A program made the position numbers and the translations under genes. 64,000 bases of DNA from AP-15 sp963797115 (lineage in GTDB: Bacteria; Pseudomonadota; Alphaproteobacteria; ATCC43930; CGMCC-115725). Below are positions 1 through 10,935 of this stretch, piece after piece (position 1 is the stretch's first letter; every line of letters begins with the position of its first letter). Where the stretch lies: the NCBI GenBank assembly GCA_963797115.1, contig CAWCOH010000001.1:1240001-1304000 (forward strand), given 5' to 3'. The notes below the pieces were generated by a model. The model was not told where the DNA came from, did not search any database, and saw only the letters and a list, made by a program, of their open reading frames with translations.

Positions 1-2574
1 ATCGCCGATCAGTGGGTGCACTCGCACAGTCGCTTCGCGACAACTCGCGCGATTTCGGCGCTGCGCTGAACCAGCTGGTCTCCGATCTTCGGCTGAACCT
101 TGTCGAAGCTTTGGAGGTCTCGTCGCTGGATCAGGCCCAGCTTTCAGAACTGGCCCTGCGCTTTCGGCTCTGGCGTGAGCACGCCGAGGATCTGTCCAAA
201 TGGATAACATATCGAACCCGCGCCGATCAGGCCAAAGCCGAGGGGCTAGTGCATGTGGTAGAGCGGCTTGCTGACGGACGGCTGGACCGCGGCTCCGTCC
301 TTGGCGCCTTCGAGATGGCTTATTATGAAGCGCTGCTCCGATGGATGGTTTCTGAAGATCCCAAGCTCGCTCGGTTTGATGGCGATGGGCATGGCCGGGT
401 GGTGCAGGAGTTTGGTGAGTCCGACAAGAAACGGATCGAACTCGCGCGGCTGGAAGTTGCAGCCGCGCATTTTCGGCGGATGCCCAGCCGGGACGGCGCC
501 GCGGGATCGCTCGGCATTCTAAAGGGCGAAATGGCACGGAAGATTGGCCACATGCCCATCCGCCGGCTAATGCATCGAGCCGGTCCGGTGATCCAGGCCA
601 TCAAGCCGGTCTTCATGATGAGCCCGCTGTCGGTGGCGCAATTTCTTGAACCAGGCGTGCTGGCGTTTGATCTGCTGGTCATTGATGAAGCCAGCCAGTC
701 AAGTTCAGCCGGTAGACGCGCTTGGGGCGATCGCACGGTGCCACCGGATGGTCGTCGTGGGCGACGATCGCCAACTCCCGCCGACGGCTTTCTTCAGCAA
801 ACTGACAGGCGGAGGGTCGGACCAAGACGACACAGATGACGATGCTGCTCAGGTCGCCGACATCGAGAGCATCCTCGGCCTGTGCACCGCCAAGGGGCTG
901 CCAAGCCGTATGCTGCGCTGGCACTACCGCAGCCGTCACCAATCACTGATTGCGGTATCGAACAGCCAGTTCTACGAGAACAAGCTCTTCATCGTCCCGA
1001 GCCCGTTCACCGGCGAAGCCGGAATGGGATTGCGGTTCAACCCAGTAAACAACGGGGTGTTCGACCGGGGCAATACTGCAACCAACCCCGTTGAGGCGCG
1101 GGTGGTCGCCGAGGCGGTGATGCGGCATGCAAGACAGCATGCCGACCAGTCGCTGGGGGTGGCAACGTTCTCCGTCATTCAGCGCCGGGTGCTGCTGGAC
1201 GAATTGGAGCATCTGCGGCGCCTCAATCCCGAAACGGAGGAATTCTTCACCAGACCCTCGGCGGAGCCGTTCTTTGTCAAAAATCTCGAAAACATTCAAG
1301 GCGACGAGCGGGACGTCATTTTCATCTCGGTTGGATACGGCAAGGACAAGAACGGCTATATGGCAATGCAATTCGGACCACTGTCGTCGGAAGGTGGGGA
1401 GCGGCGCCTGAACGCTCTGATCAGCCGCGCCAAGCGCCGCTGCGAAGTATTCGCATCGATTACGGACGAGGACATCGATCTGGAACGAGGCCGGGGCAAA
1501 GGTGTCGCCGCGCTAAAGCTCTTTCTCAACTTCGCGCGAACCGGGCGGATGAGCATCGCCCAGCTGAGCGAGCGCGAGCACGACAGCGTCTTTGAAGAAC
1601 GGGTCGCCGCTGCCTTGCGGGCGGAAGGTTACGACGTCCGTCCGCAGGTTGGGCTCGCCGGATTCTTCATCGATCTGGCGGTGACCGATGCCAAGTACCC
1701 CGGCCGATACGTGCTCGGGATCGAGTGCGATGGCGCGGCCTATCACTCGTCGCGTTCGGCCCGGGATCGTGACCGGCTGCGGCAAGCTGTGTTGGAAGAC
1801 CATGGCTGGACCATTCATCGCATCTGGAGCACGGACTGGTTTCAGCGTCCCGAAGAACAATTGCGCAGGACCGTTGCCGCAATCGAGGCCGCAAAAGGCG
1901 AACTCGAGGCCCGCGGGACGGGCAAGGCTGAAATTACAAGCCGCGCTGTGCCAATCGAAATCATTACCGTCGATCGGGGAGATGTCGCAGAGGTCAGCTT
2001 GGAGCGGTCGGTTCCAAGGCTGTCCGCGCCCTATCAGGAGGCCGCTTTCGGGGTGCCATCTTCTACCCACCAAATTCACGAGGTGCCCACAGGCACCATG
2101 GCAGAAATTATCCGCCAAATCGTTTCTGTCGAGGGTCCCGTTTGTCCAGACGAGATCGTAGCAAGAGTGCGGTCACTGTGGGGTCTACAACGTGCCGGCA
2201 ACCGCATCCAAACGGCCGTCGCGCGCGCGATAGTGGCGGCGGCGCGGAGCGGTACAGTCATAAAAGAAGGAAATTTCTATTCTCTTCCTGGTGGCATTGT
2301 GCAGGTTCGTGATCGCAGCGCGACAACTTCTCCATCACTCCGCCGCCCGGAGGCACTTCCGCCAATCGAGCTTCGGCTTGCTGCGCTCAGCATCGTTCAC
2401 CAAAATTACGGTGCCGGTCGCGAAGAGGTGGTGACCATTGTGAGCCGTCTGCTGGGCTTCAAGGCAACCAGCGCTCAACTCCGTGCGACGATCGAACAGG
2501 CCATCGAGGATCTGTTGGCGAGCGGGGCTTTGGCCATTGGCGATGATGGCACCCTGATCCGCCCGCCGGGCTGA
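1..2574 (+). pseudogene. SF1 DNA helicase with Vsr-like nuclease and DUF3320 (5' cut by window, frameshifted)
   Basis: A large DUF4011/AAA_11-AAA_12 superfamily 1 helicase whose N-terminal part lies outside the window. The first frame stays open from base 3 and carries the end of the AAA_11 region with a Walker B-type 'LLVIDEASQ'. The reading then moves to another frame, where 'QPVDALGAIARCHRMVVVGD' and 'DDRQLPP' continue the family sequence. Bases tcaa at about 699-702 look like a 4-base insertion. After the helicase come an MTES_1575/Vsr-type nuclease segment (around 'FIDLAVTD' and 'GIECDGAAYHSS') and a C-terminal DUF3320 repeat. Known relatives act in DNA restriction or defence; Hhe-type helicase-Vsr proteins are one published example. 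Without the frameshift the C-terminal part would be complete. The break may be real inactivation or a sequencing error. Confidence 0.8.
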
Positions 2575-2838
2575 CATTTTCGTCCACCACTGTGGGCATC
2601 ATACCTTGCGCAGGCAAATAACCGTAACTCAGTGCAAAAAGCGACTTTTGTACTCACTATCGCGCCCTAGTTTGGTCGCGGGCGCTATGTCTCCCTGCAG
2701 ACCGGCCGGTACGAAGCAGGTTTCGAACAGTGTTATGCCTTTTGGCCAAGAGGCCACTGCTCGTGATAACATATTTTACAGCGCCTTAGCCGGCGCGGAC
2801 TGGCAGCAACGGCATGCGCCGATGACCCGCCGATGGTC

Positions 2839-3552
2839 TCAAACGGGTGCCGTCAGGACCTTCGCCCGTTCCAACCGCTCAGCTGCCGCCACGGGATCGT
2901 CGATCCCGTCATTTCGCCCAAACAGGATGGCTTCCTCGAGGATGAGGGCGGCCATCTCCCAAATTTTTCGATCGGCACCCGGGCCGAACCTCTTCCGGAA
3001 GGAACGCGCCGCAGCCTGAGCCGCGGCGGCGCAGGGGGAACCGACGCGGAGATTGGGATGCAGACAACCGCGGAGCCCTTTGAGCGCCTGTTTCGCGCAT
3101 TCCAGGGGCAGCACGGCCTGCGCTTTCGCCATCGCCGGCGAAACCTGTTCGAAAAGCTGCACCGTCCGGCACTTCGCGGCGAGCTTCGGCTTGCCCCAGA
3201 CTTCGTCATACTCGGCCGCGACGATACGGCGAACGGTTTCGACGACGATGAGCCGGGCGCGCTCCTCCTCGACCCAGGGAGCATCCGATGTGCCGGGAAG
3301 GCGGGTGATGAACGGCACGAGAAGCTCGTTGCGCACCCGGTGCATCATGAAATCATTAAGGTAAATGGCATATTCGGACACCGGACGGGAAAAGCAGTCC
3401 GGAAGGCACGACACATCCCTGATCTCCCGGTATTGGAAACCGGCGGCAATCACGGCGGCCTCATTTACGCAGATATTTCCGCCCTTGTTCGGCTGCTTGT
3501 GCGATCCGCGCGCCAGGCGAAAATTGGCGAGCTGCTGAAAATCGAACGGCAT
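2839..3552 (-). CDS. conserved hypothetical protein, 237 aa
   Basis: The start used is the ATG after a GGAGCC ribosome site; an in-frame ATG 14 codons upstream is possible. The N-terminus 'MPFDFQQLANFRLARGSH' and the following 'VNEAAVIAAG' recall a proteobacterial family I know only as hypothetical, in which a Met-Glu-Ala-Val stretch follows a Phe-rich start. The middle is rich in helices with many charged residues. An equally long frame on the opposite strand lacks any family resemblance and is rejected. No function can be assigned. It stands alone between the helicase relic and the SDR gene, on the same strand as the latter. Confidence 0.6.
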   Translation of the reverse strand: MPFDFQQLANFRLARGSHKQPNKGGNICVNEAAVIAAGFQYREIRDVSCLPDCFSRPVSEYAIYLNDFMMHRVRNELLVPFITRLPGTSDAPWVEEERARLIVVETVRRIVAAEYDEVWGKPKLAAKCRTVQLFEQVSPAMAKAQAVLPLECAKQALKGLRGCLHPNLRVGSPCAAAAQAAARSFRKRFGPGADRKIWEMAALILEEAILFGRNDGIDDPVAAAERLERAKVLTAPV

Positions 3553-3785
3553 CGACGGCTCCATGGCTGGACGGAACAGACCGGCTGACTTCAAGGAGGG
3601 GCGCGGCGGCAGGACCCCCTAACTCATGGGTATAATGGCGGGATTGGTGGGCGGTGTGACCGTCGCGCAACTCGCCATTGGGCCGGGATAACATACTCTA
3701 TCGATAGTTTCGCTGCGACGGCCGACCCGAATGGCCGGTTAAGGCGCAAACCGCGGAATTGCGTGTGGAGTCCATCCCGTGGGGG

Positions 3786-4517
3786 CTAGGCGGATGAAGC
3801 GCCGTCGATGGCGATCTCCGCCCCGGTGATGTAGCTGCTCTCGTCAGAGAGCAGGAATGCCACCAGCTGTGCAACCTCCTCCGGCGTTCCGTAGCGGTGC
3901 ATCGGCACCTGCTTAATCCGCTCCTGGCGCTGCTCGGGCGTGCGGAACGCGATCATGTCGGTTTCGATTGGACCGGGATGAACCGAGTTCACCCGGATTT
4001 TGCGGCCGCCAAGGTCAATCGCTGCCGACTTGGTCATGCCCCGCAGCGCCCATTTGGTCGCGGCATAGGCGAAGGACCCGGGCGAGCCCTTGAGGCCGGC
4101 AACCGATGAGATATTCACGATGGACCCTCCGCCCGAGCGCTCCATTGCCGGCACTACCGCCTTCATCCCGAGGAAGCAGCCGTACTGGTTAATCTGGATG
4201 TGCCGCTGCCAGAGCGCATCGTCGGTCTCCATCAGAGCGGCCGGCTGGTAGATTCCGGCATTGTTGACCAGGCCGTGCAAGTCGCCGAGCTTCTCGGCGG
4301 CTTCGACGGCGCGGGCCCAATCGGCTTCCGAGGTCACATCGTGCCGGACGAAGGACGCAGCCGGCCCAAGCTCGACAGCCAACGACTGGCCCTGATTGTC
4401 CAGCACGTCGCCGATCACCACCTTCGCACCCTGCGCTACCAGAAGGCGGGCCTCCGCGGCACCCTGGCCGCGCGCACCGCCGCTCACGAGCACCACCTTG
4501 TTGTCGAAGCGTGCCAT
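3786..4517 (-). CDS. SDR family NAD(P)-dependent oxidoreductase
   Basis: A complete 243-residue classical short-chain dehydrogenase. The glycine-rich cofactor loop reads 'SGGARGQG' near residue 12, 'NNAG' follows near residue 85, the catalytic Ser lies in 'NISSVAG' near residue 136 and the Tyr-Lys pair in 'YAATK' near 150. The end 'ITGAEIAIDGASSA' is the usual SDR C-terminus. An Asp after the second strand ('GDVLDN') suggests NAD(H) preference. The start ATG follows a GGGGGGAG ribosome site. The closest family names are 3-alpha/20-beta-hydroxysteroid or glucose 1-dehydrogenases, but the substrate is unknown. The gene is followed 56 bp downstream by a broken aldo/keto reductase on the same strand, so the two may once have been co-transcribed. 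Confidence 0.9.
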   Translation of the reverse strand: MARFDNKVVLVSGGARGQGAAEARLLVAQGAKVVIGDVLDNQGQSLAVELGPAASFVRHDVTSEADWARAVEAAEKLGDLHGLVNNAGIYQPAALMETDDALWQRHIQINQYGCFLGMKAVVPAMERSGGGSIVNISSVAGLKGSPGSFAYAATKWALRGMTKSAAIDLGGRKIRVNSVHPGPIETDMIAFRTPEQRQERIKQVPMHRYGTPEEVAQLVAFLLSDESSYITGAEIAIDGASSA

Positions 4518-4573
4518 GTCCGCTCCCCCCGATTACCATTAAGGAGAGTTTGGCAGATCGGACGGCCTGGTTG

Positions 4574-5068
4574 TCATTTTGAAGGAGCGGCACGAAGCGG
4601 TTCGAAGCGCCGGGCACGCTCGACATCACTGCGGTAATCGGCGCCCGAGCCGATCGGCGCCGGCGGCGGCGAGCCCAGCGGATAGCGTTCCTCGGTGCCG
4701 CTCAACGCGCCGGCGGCGAGCACGCGGATGTTGATGACCCCCATCTCGGCGGTCTGCATGTGACCCAGCAGATTGCCGTAATCCTGCGCCGGGTAGCCGG
4801 CCGGCACGGCGCCACCCGGGCTGGGGTTCAAGAGATTGTAGCTGACCTGCCCGGTGTCGAGGGCGCGCGCATCGACCACGCGGTGCAGCGCCGCGGTCTC
4901 GCCGTTCGCGGTGATGCCGAAGAAGCGCAACTTGCCCTGGGCGCGCAGCAACTCGAAGGCCGGCACGACTTCTCCAGCACGGTGGCCGAGGCGAAATTGG
5001 CGTCCTCGGTGGTGCCGACGACGGCGTTGTGAAACTGAAACAGGCTACCCTGAAAACGAGCCGCTGAA
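4574..5068 (-). pseudogene. aldo/keto reductase fragment
   Basis: A middle segment of an aldo/keto reductase. It begins at 'LFQFHNAVVGTT' in one frame and continues as 'VPAFELLRAQGKLRFFGITA' in a second, with one base missing near 4985. The family parts visible are the His-containing strand, the 'G.VR.iGiT' strand and the region around 'VSYNLLNPSPG'. The catalytic Asp, Tyr and Lys at the N-terminus are absent, and the last ~60 residues that bind the cofactor phosphate are replaced by 'FEPLRAAPSK'. The upstream end stops where a dispersed repeat begins, which suggests the repeat cluster replaced the 5' half. It is not a working enzyme. Confidence 0.7.
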
Positions 5069-5090
5069 ATCGCCGGCGGAACTGATGGTT

Positions 5091-5141
5091 TGTGGACTCT
5101 CCCCTGGAGGGAGATGGATTCGAACTTCCGGTTCCGCGCGG
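5091..5141 (+). repeat. dispersed T-arm-like repeat, copy A
   Basis: Shares the core ggattcgaac with neighbours, preceded by a gactctcc.ctggaggga block. Copies were found by eye at six other places in the window. Copy A and the copy at 5236-5292 are inverted to each other with about 95 bases between them. Confidence 0.6.
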
Positions 5142-5235
5142 CAGGCCCGCGTTGAATAACGCGCCCAAACGTAATGAGTGCAGGTATTTCGCCAGGGCGA
5201 TCGCACTCAGGAGTTCGCACTTGGCCTATCGCAGC

Positions 5236-5292
5236 GGGGACCGATGGTTCGAATCCATTTCCCTCCAGCGGAGAGTCCTCTGCGAACTCCCT
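5236..5292 (-). repeat. dispersed T-arm-like repeat, copy B
   Basis: The complement reads gactctccgctggaggga, then aaatggattcgaaccatcgg, differing from copy A at only a few positions. On the plus strand gatggttcgaatccatt can fold as a five-pair T-arm with one wobble pair, but no D-arm or anticodon arm is present, so this is not a tRNA gene. Confidence 0.6.
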
Positions 5293-5601
5293 TCCTCGCG
5301 CCGACGCGCGACCCCGGGTATCCCATTGTCGGTCCCGCGCCGGTGCCCGGTATTCCAGCGCGACCATCACCGGCATTAACGCTGGCGATACGCCATACAT
5401 CGAGCTTTGTCGGCCGTTGACGCATTCACTTTTTGTTCTATACTATACGCGGCAGGATTTCTCAAGCCCGACGATGCCGCTGCGATTAACCACAGTGGGG
5501 ATAACCGTTGGTTGAAGTTTCGGCGGATATGACAATGCTTGGAACGCGATGTGGCGCGCGCAGCTCTGACGTCAGCGAGCAGTCAGCCGCGCTAAAAAAT
5601 A

Positions 5602-8600
5602 TTATGCAGAGATCTGAATATTCCGGAAGTGCTCGGACTGCTGCAACGCAGCTGCACGCCGGTCACCCATATCGACCAGCCGATCGAGCAGCAGCAACAG
5701 GCGCCGTGCTTGTTCCTGCGTCAACGGATGATGCGCTTCGGCGAGGTGCTGCACCGCGCCGGAAACGCCGGCGAAAGTGCCCGAGCTGTTCCAGGCTTCC
5801 TGGCGAAAGCCGCGCGCGTCCATGCTGTGGGCGACGTGCCGTTCGAACGCCTCAACCGGGAAGTTGGATGCCGCGCGCTCGCAAAGGCGCAAGTATTCGT
5901 CCATCACACCAGCGGCCCAGCCGGCCGCGATCATGAGTTTGTCGATCAGGGGCATAAGACGCGGGAGGTCGGTCCAATCTCCGTTGGCGAACCGCGTGGC
6001 GCCCGGTGCATTCTTTACCGAGATAAGCAAAAACGAGATCACCATGGGGTGGAGATCACGAGTGTTGATCTCGCCGGCACGATAGCTGTCCGGGTCGAAG
6101 GTGTGCTCGGCCAGCACCCGATCCATGCAGGCGCCAAGCAGGGTGAGGGCTTCTTCGCGAAGAACAGGGGCATCGTAGACGGACCGTGTCGTGACCGCCT
6201 CGGTGACATCGGACACGAACCTGATTGCATCGTCGTCTTTGTGGCGGGCGAACGGTTCGATAAAACGCGCGTAGCCGTCGGGCACCAGGATCGCGACCCG
6301 GGCGATGAAGGTCGCGAGCATCGACAGCCATTCGATGTGATGCGCGGCGTGACGCTCGCGATCCCTTCGATCCTCCCATTGCGGGAACGCACGTTCGACC
6401 GTCCAGCGCACCAGATCGTCGGCATACCGAAGCAAGGCCTCGTAATCGGCGGCGCTCGTGGCCCAGGTTTCGACCGGAAAATAACGGATCAGATCCTTTG
6501 CATAATAGGGTTCGAAATCCGGATCAGGTCGGGCCCATTCTTCCGACTGGCTCCGTCTTCTGGCGGACGTCTGCACCTTGACCCAGGCGGCCGGCGGCGC
6601 GACCAGTGAGGCACGGGGTTCGCCCGAGGCGTGCAATCGCGCCAGCGCGCGGGCCGTGGCGGCGGCGCGATGCGCGTCCTGCCGCGACCTGTCGGGCAGG
6701 CCGCGCTCATTGGACATGCGATGTGAGATACACAATTCGCTCGCCAGCACGGCGGCGTTCCACACCAAGTCCGCGGGAGCCGCGGAGACGTCGAGCAACG
6801 CCATCATAGCGGCTTGCGCGATCTGCCATGTCGAATTGCCCGCCAGCGCGAGAAGACGCGCGGCGGTGTCGGCACGCGGCGTTCCTCCGACGAGATCCCG
6901 CTTCAAAATAGCGATGTAGAAAGCGCGCGGATCGTAGGGGTTTTTGCCGAAGCGGTCTCGGCCTTCCGGTTCCGTGATGCCGTTTACCCGTTCCATCACG
7001 GACCAGCCCCAGTCGCGTTCGGCTGCGTTCTCACCGAAGCGAACCGCAATCGCTGCCGCGGCGACGACAGCGGTCTGCGTCATGCCGGTTCCGGCCTCGG
7101 TGACCGTCTCCAAGAGCGTCGGCGTGTCGCGCGACTGGGCGAAGCCGATCGCCTGCGCCAGGGAGATATTTTGCTGGATCTCGCCATGCTGAAACGACTT
7201 CATGGTCCACGCGACAACGCTGAAGTCGCGCAGATTGTCCGCGCTCTCTTTTTGGCGCTTTTCGACCTCCGGCGATGGCGGCTCGGGATCATGATAGCTC
7301 AGCGCAACGAGGTCGGGTTTGTCCGGGACACGCGTGAGCGCGTAATTGTCGGGGTTCCAGAATTTCGCCCACGCTGCCGCCCGCTCGGCGAACTCGGCCG
7401 TCGTCCGATCATTCGTCTTCTGCTCTTCATAGTCATAGGGCAGCTCGGTCGGGAACCGCTGCAATGCCTCGCGAAATCTCGTCCTCTCACTGTCGTCGTT
7501 GCTTAGGGCGAAAAGGTAGGAGAGGTCCTTCAGGGATCGCTGGCGGTATTTCCGCGCCTTGAGATAGGCATCGGCCTCCTTCTGAACCGAGGTCATCCGC
7601 AGCGTGGGGTCGAGTCCGAAGAAATGAATTTCGCGGCCGCCCTCCGCAATTTCGCGCTGGAAATCGTGCCACCAAAGCCGTTGCGAACCAATCAGCGCCA
7701 GCAGCGCCGGCGACCGTTCGTTTTTTTCGATTGCGAGCGACACCGCGAGGCCGAGCGCCGCCACATTGTCATGTCCCTCGACGACCTCGCGGATCAGCTC
7801 GTCGATGTCGCGGCCCGCCTCGAGACTTTTGTGGGCCCAATGTGCCATCGAGAGAAACGCGGCGGCGAGCGGTTGCGGTGTCACCCCTTCGTAGTACCAG
7901 GCGTAGGTGCGCTGGTTGCCCCAGAAACGCTGGCCGCGCCATGGGAAGTAGATGTCGAGCCGCAGAGGCGTGCCGTATCTTGGGGAATTGATGTCGTGGA
8001 TCTGCAGCCAAGCTGTAGTCGCCCGGTTGGACAGGGTACGGACGAGCTCGCGCGCAACGTCCGGCGCATGACGGAATAGGCTGGCGAAGGGCTCGTGCGC
8101 CGGCGAGGGCGGATAGAAGAATCCGTGCATGTTGTCGATGCCGGTATCATCGAAATCGTAGGTGTCCATGCCGAGCGGCGTGAACATCCCCGACAACTCT
8201 TCCCTCTCTCGTTCGGTGCGTTTAGCCTCCGGCTTCGCACGGATGGCGGCTCGACGCGCTAACGCCCGCTCGCGGGATTGGCGCTCGGCCTCCAGCTTCT
8301 CTTGCGGAAGCGGCTTGATGACCTCGGCAAGGACGAGTTGTGCGAGCTTTTGCGGGCAGACCTCGGCCAGTATCGGAGCGAACCCTATCATAAGCTCGAA
8401 GAGCGTTCCCCGCCGCTCGAGACCGATTGCCCGATCGATCGCGCGCTCCGCTGGGCCGGGATACGCGCGTGCCGAGCGCAGAATCAGCTTGCGAAGTGCG
8501 GTCGCGATCTCGCCGGCGGTATCACGGCGAAAATCGTCCCACGGCGTCGCTTGCTTACCGTCCCCTTCGAGCTCGGTCAGCCACACATCGGAGAGGTTGA

Positions 8601-10934
8601 CGATCCGCCCGGAGATCGGATTGGGCAAGTCGGCGAACATGTTCTGCCAGACGGCGAATAGCTCGACGGCCAGAGGACGCGCCTCGGCGGGAAACTGGTC
8701 GTGACGCCCGAGCACCCATGTAAGAACCCGTGCCCAGGACGCCGGATCGGACGGCCAGCCCCATTGGTCGGCGGCACGGACGATGATCGAGCCCTCGAGA
8801 TTCGCAGCCGGGTTTTGCAGGATCAGCGGGTTCGGGATGGTTCGTTCGGCCTGAAACCACACGAGGAATTTTTTGAGAAGCGCGCCGTCGTCGACAAAAA
8901 GGACGTTTTCGAAGATCGCTTGCTGTCTTTGAAAATGCGAACTGGCGGAAGGGCCGAGCAGCCATGCGCGGCGCCAATGTGGGCGCAAGGGCCGGGCGGC
9001 GAGCGGGTCAAGGCCGGCGGACCAGGTGCCACCGCCCTCGAACACATATTGCGAATGCAGGCTGACGATGCGGGCCAGCAGCGGCGGCTCGCCGGCAGCG
9101 ATTAAGGCATCGGGCCATTCGTCGCCGCGATCGATGAGGAGCCGGAAGAAAACCCACTCGAAAAATATGTCGTGCGAAAACTTGTAGGCGGTCCCGGTGA
9201 TCGGTGCGTCGATGATTTTGTCCCGCCGCAGGTTTTCCAGCTCGCCGATGGTTTCGCCTTTCAGCCTGCGGGCGCGGATGTCCTTCCCAAGCAACGGCGC
9301 GCCGTTTTCGGCGAGATCGAGCATCGCCCGCTGCCGGCGATCGGCGGCGTCACGGGGCACATTGTATCCGCCCGCCGCCCACCATGCTTCGATGAGCTCG
9401 CTTTCGGTCTGCGGCGGAGCACTGGGATCGAGCGCCATGGCCGCGGCCTGATCGGCCAGCACGGCGGCAAAGAATGGCCGCCGCGCGATCTCCTGCACGC
9501 CGGGGGCACCGAACAGTAAGACACGGAGTTCCGGCCGGAGCGCGGCGAGAGTCTCCGCCTCGCCATCATCGAGCCCGTTGACCGCCACATTGCCGACGCC
9601 GGTTGCGGCATAAAGGCTCGACGGTATCCACGACCGCAGAACTTCGAGGCCCTGATCGCGTGAGGTGACGAGGACGCGCCAGTGCGACAAGGCGTTCTCG
9701 GTCTCGATCGCGCGCAGAAGATCGGTGACGATTCCCCGCTCCTCCTGCTTGATCCGGTCGATACCGTCGATAAACAGAATTGCCGTCTCGCCAGCACCGA
9801 GCTCGACCAGAATCTCGACCTCGGACTGGTGACGCAGACCTAGGGCATTGGCGTATGCGCGCCACGACGTCCCTTGCAATCGGTCGGATTTGAGAAACAG
9901 AATTGGCCCGGCCGCCATGGCGCGCTCGGCGTAGCGCTTGAGGACAACCGATTTGCCGCACCCGGGCAGGCCGCTGATATTGGAAAAAACATGGGAGGCG
10001 ACTGACCGCTCCGCCGTCTCGAGGAGCCGGTCACGTGCGATTTCAACGCTCCCGATATCGGACCGGATATCGGCAATCGCGTGGCGCGCCGCCTCCTGGA
10101 GAATGCGCGTATCGTCTGCGTAGGTCGGTGCGACCGTGAGCGGGTGAAGAGTTCTGAGAGCGGCGATCAGCGACGGCCGGGCCCAGACTTTGGCGGCGCC
10201 TTCGCCGAGCCGGACCTGGCGGCACAGGATCTCAGCCAAGCCGGACCCGTCTGCGTTTGCCGAGATGGTTGTGAGGCGGTTGCAGAGGTCGGTGAAGCGA
10301 TCGCCGCCGGGCTCGAAGCCATCGAGCCTGTGCGCGACGAAATCACGATAAAAGTCGGCCTCGGCCTCGGCTGGCTTAATCAACGCGGCGAGCTCATTGC
10401 GGAGCGCGATATCGTCCTTGCTGCTTTCGCCGCCAGGTCTGAAACGAGCATCGAATTCCGCGCCGGTCGCGCTCGCTTTCGCCCGCGTGATGATCCGTTC
10501 GAGCGATTGGAGGCGATCATCGCCGACCGCGCGGACAACGAAGCCGTATCTATCGAGACCGGGACGAAATTCGGGCTTCGCGCGGGTCTCGACAGCTTTG
10601 GTGATGATGTGTTGGAAGTCGGCATTGTTCGCGCTGACCGTCACGCTGCGCTTTACCTGAAGGCTAAGCCGGTAGCGCTCGGCGGCGGAGTCGCTGTCCA
10701 CGATAACATCGTCCATCGGCTCGCCTTGCCGGTCCTGCTGGACCGCCACCCGCGTGACGGGGCCGGGTTGCGCGAGCGCGGCTTCCTCCCGGAGCAACGC
10801 GGCAAGGAAATAGGCGACGATGACATCCTCGTAGGTGAAACCTTCGCCGCCGGTCAGCTGCGGGACCGCGCGCGCTCTTCGCTTTTGTTCCCGCGAGTAC
10901 CTCGCGCTTCGGCCGCGGACGTGCGCTTCGACAT
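5602..10934 (-). CDS. STAND P-loop NTPase with N-terminal Cap4-like (DUF4297) nuclease domain
   Basis: A ~1,775-residue multidomain protein of the Avs/STAND architecture. An ATG at 10934 with an AAGGTGG ribosome site fits the start, but reading must shift frame near 10860 to enter the domain. Homology begins at 'QLTGGEGFTYEDVIVAYF', upstream of the first in-frame start (TTG, 10797). The N-terminal domain shows a PD-(D/E)XK pattern, 'DDVIVDS' then 'LQVKRS', typical of DUF4297/Cap4 DNA nucleases. About 275 residues further on are Walker A 'GLPGCGKS' and Walker B 'AILFIDGID'. More than 1,000 helical-repeat-like residues follow, the usual place of the sensor. By analogy with Avs proteins, ligand binding would trigger oligomerisation and DNA cleavage; this is inference. 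It directly follows a tyrosine recombinase. The 5' frameshift may be an error or may inactivate the gene. Confidence 0.8.
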
Positions 10935-10935
10935 A

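Larger units (their letters stand above)
5069..5601. other. gene-free stretch holding an inverted pair of dispersed repeats
   Basis: No gene is credible here. The stretch holds two copies of the T-arm-like repeat in opposite orientation. The short frames crossing it, containing phrases such as 'DSPLEG.GFE', are by-products of that repeat. The remaining 200 bases before the end of the STAND gene are AT-richer and show a possible promoter-like 'tactatac', but no start codon with a ribosome site follows. Confidence 0.6.

Noticed and set aside
2833..3588. 251-codon plus-strand frame
   Set aside because: Mirror of the minus-strand hypothetical gene, which has a ribosome site and a familiar N-terminus.
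5236..5292. tRNA gene suggested by ggttcgaatcc
   Set aside because: Only a T-arm-like string; no D-arm, anticodon arm or acceptor pairing could be built, and the same string recurs in several repeats.
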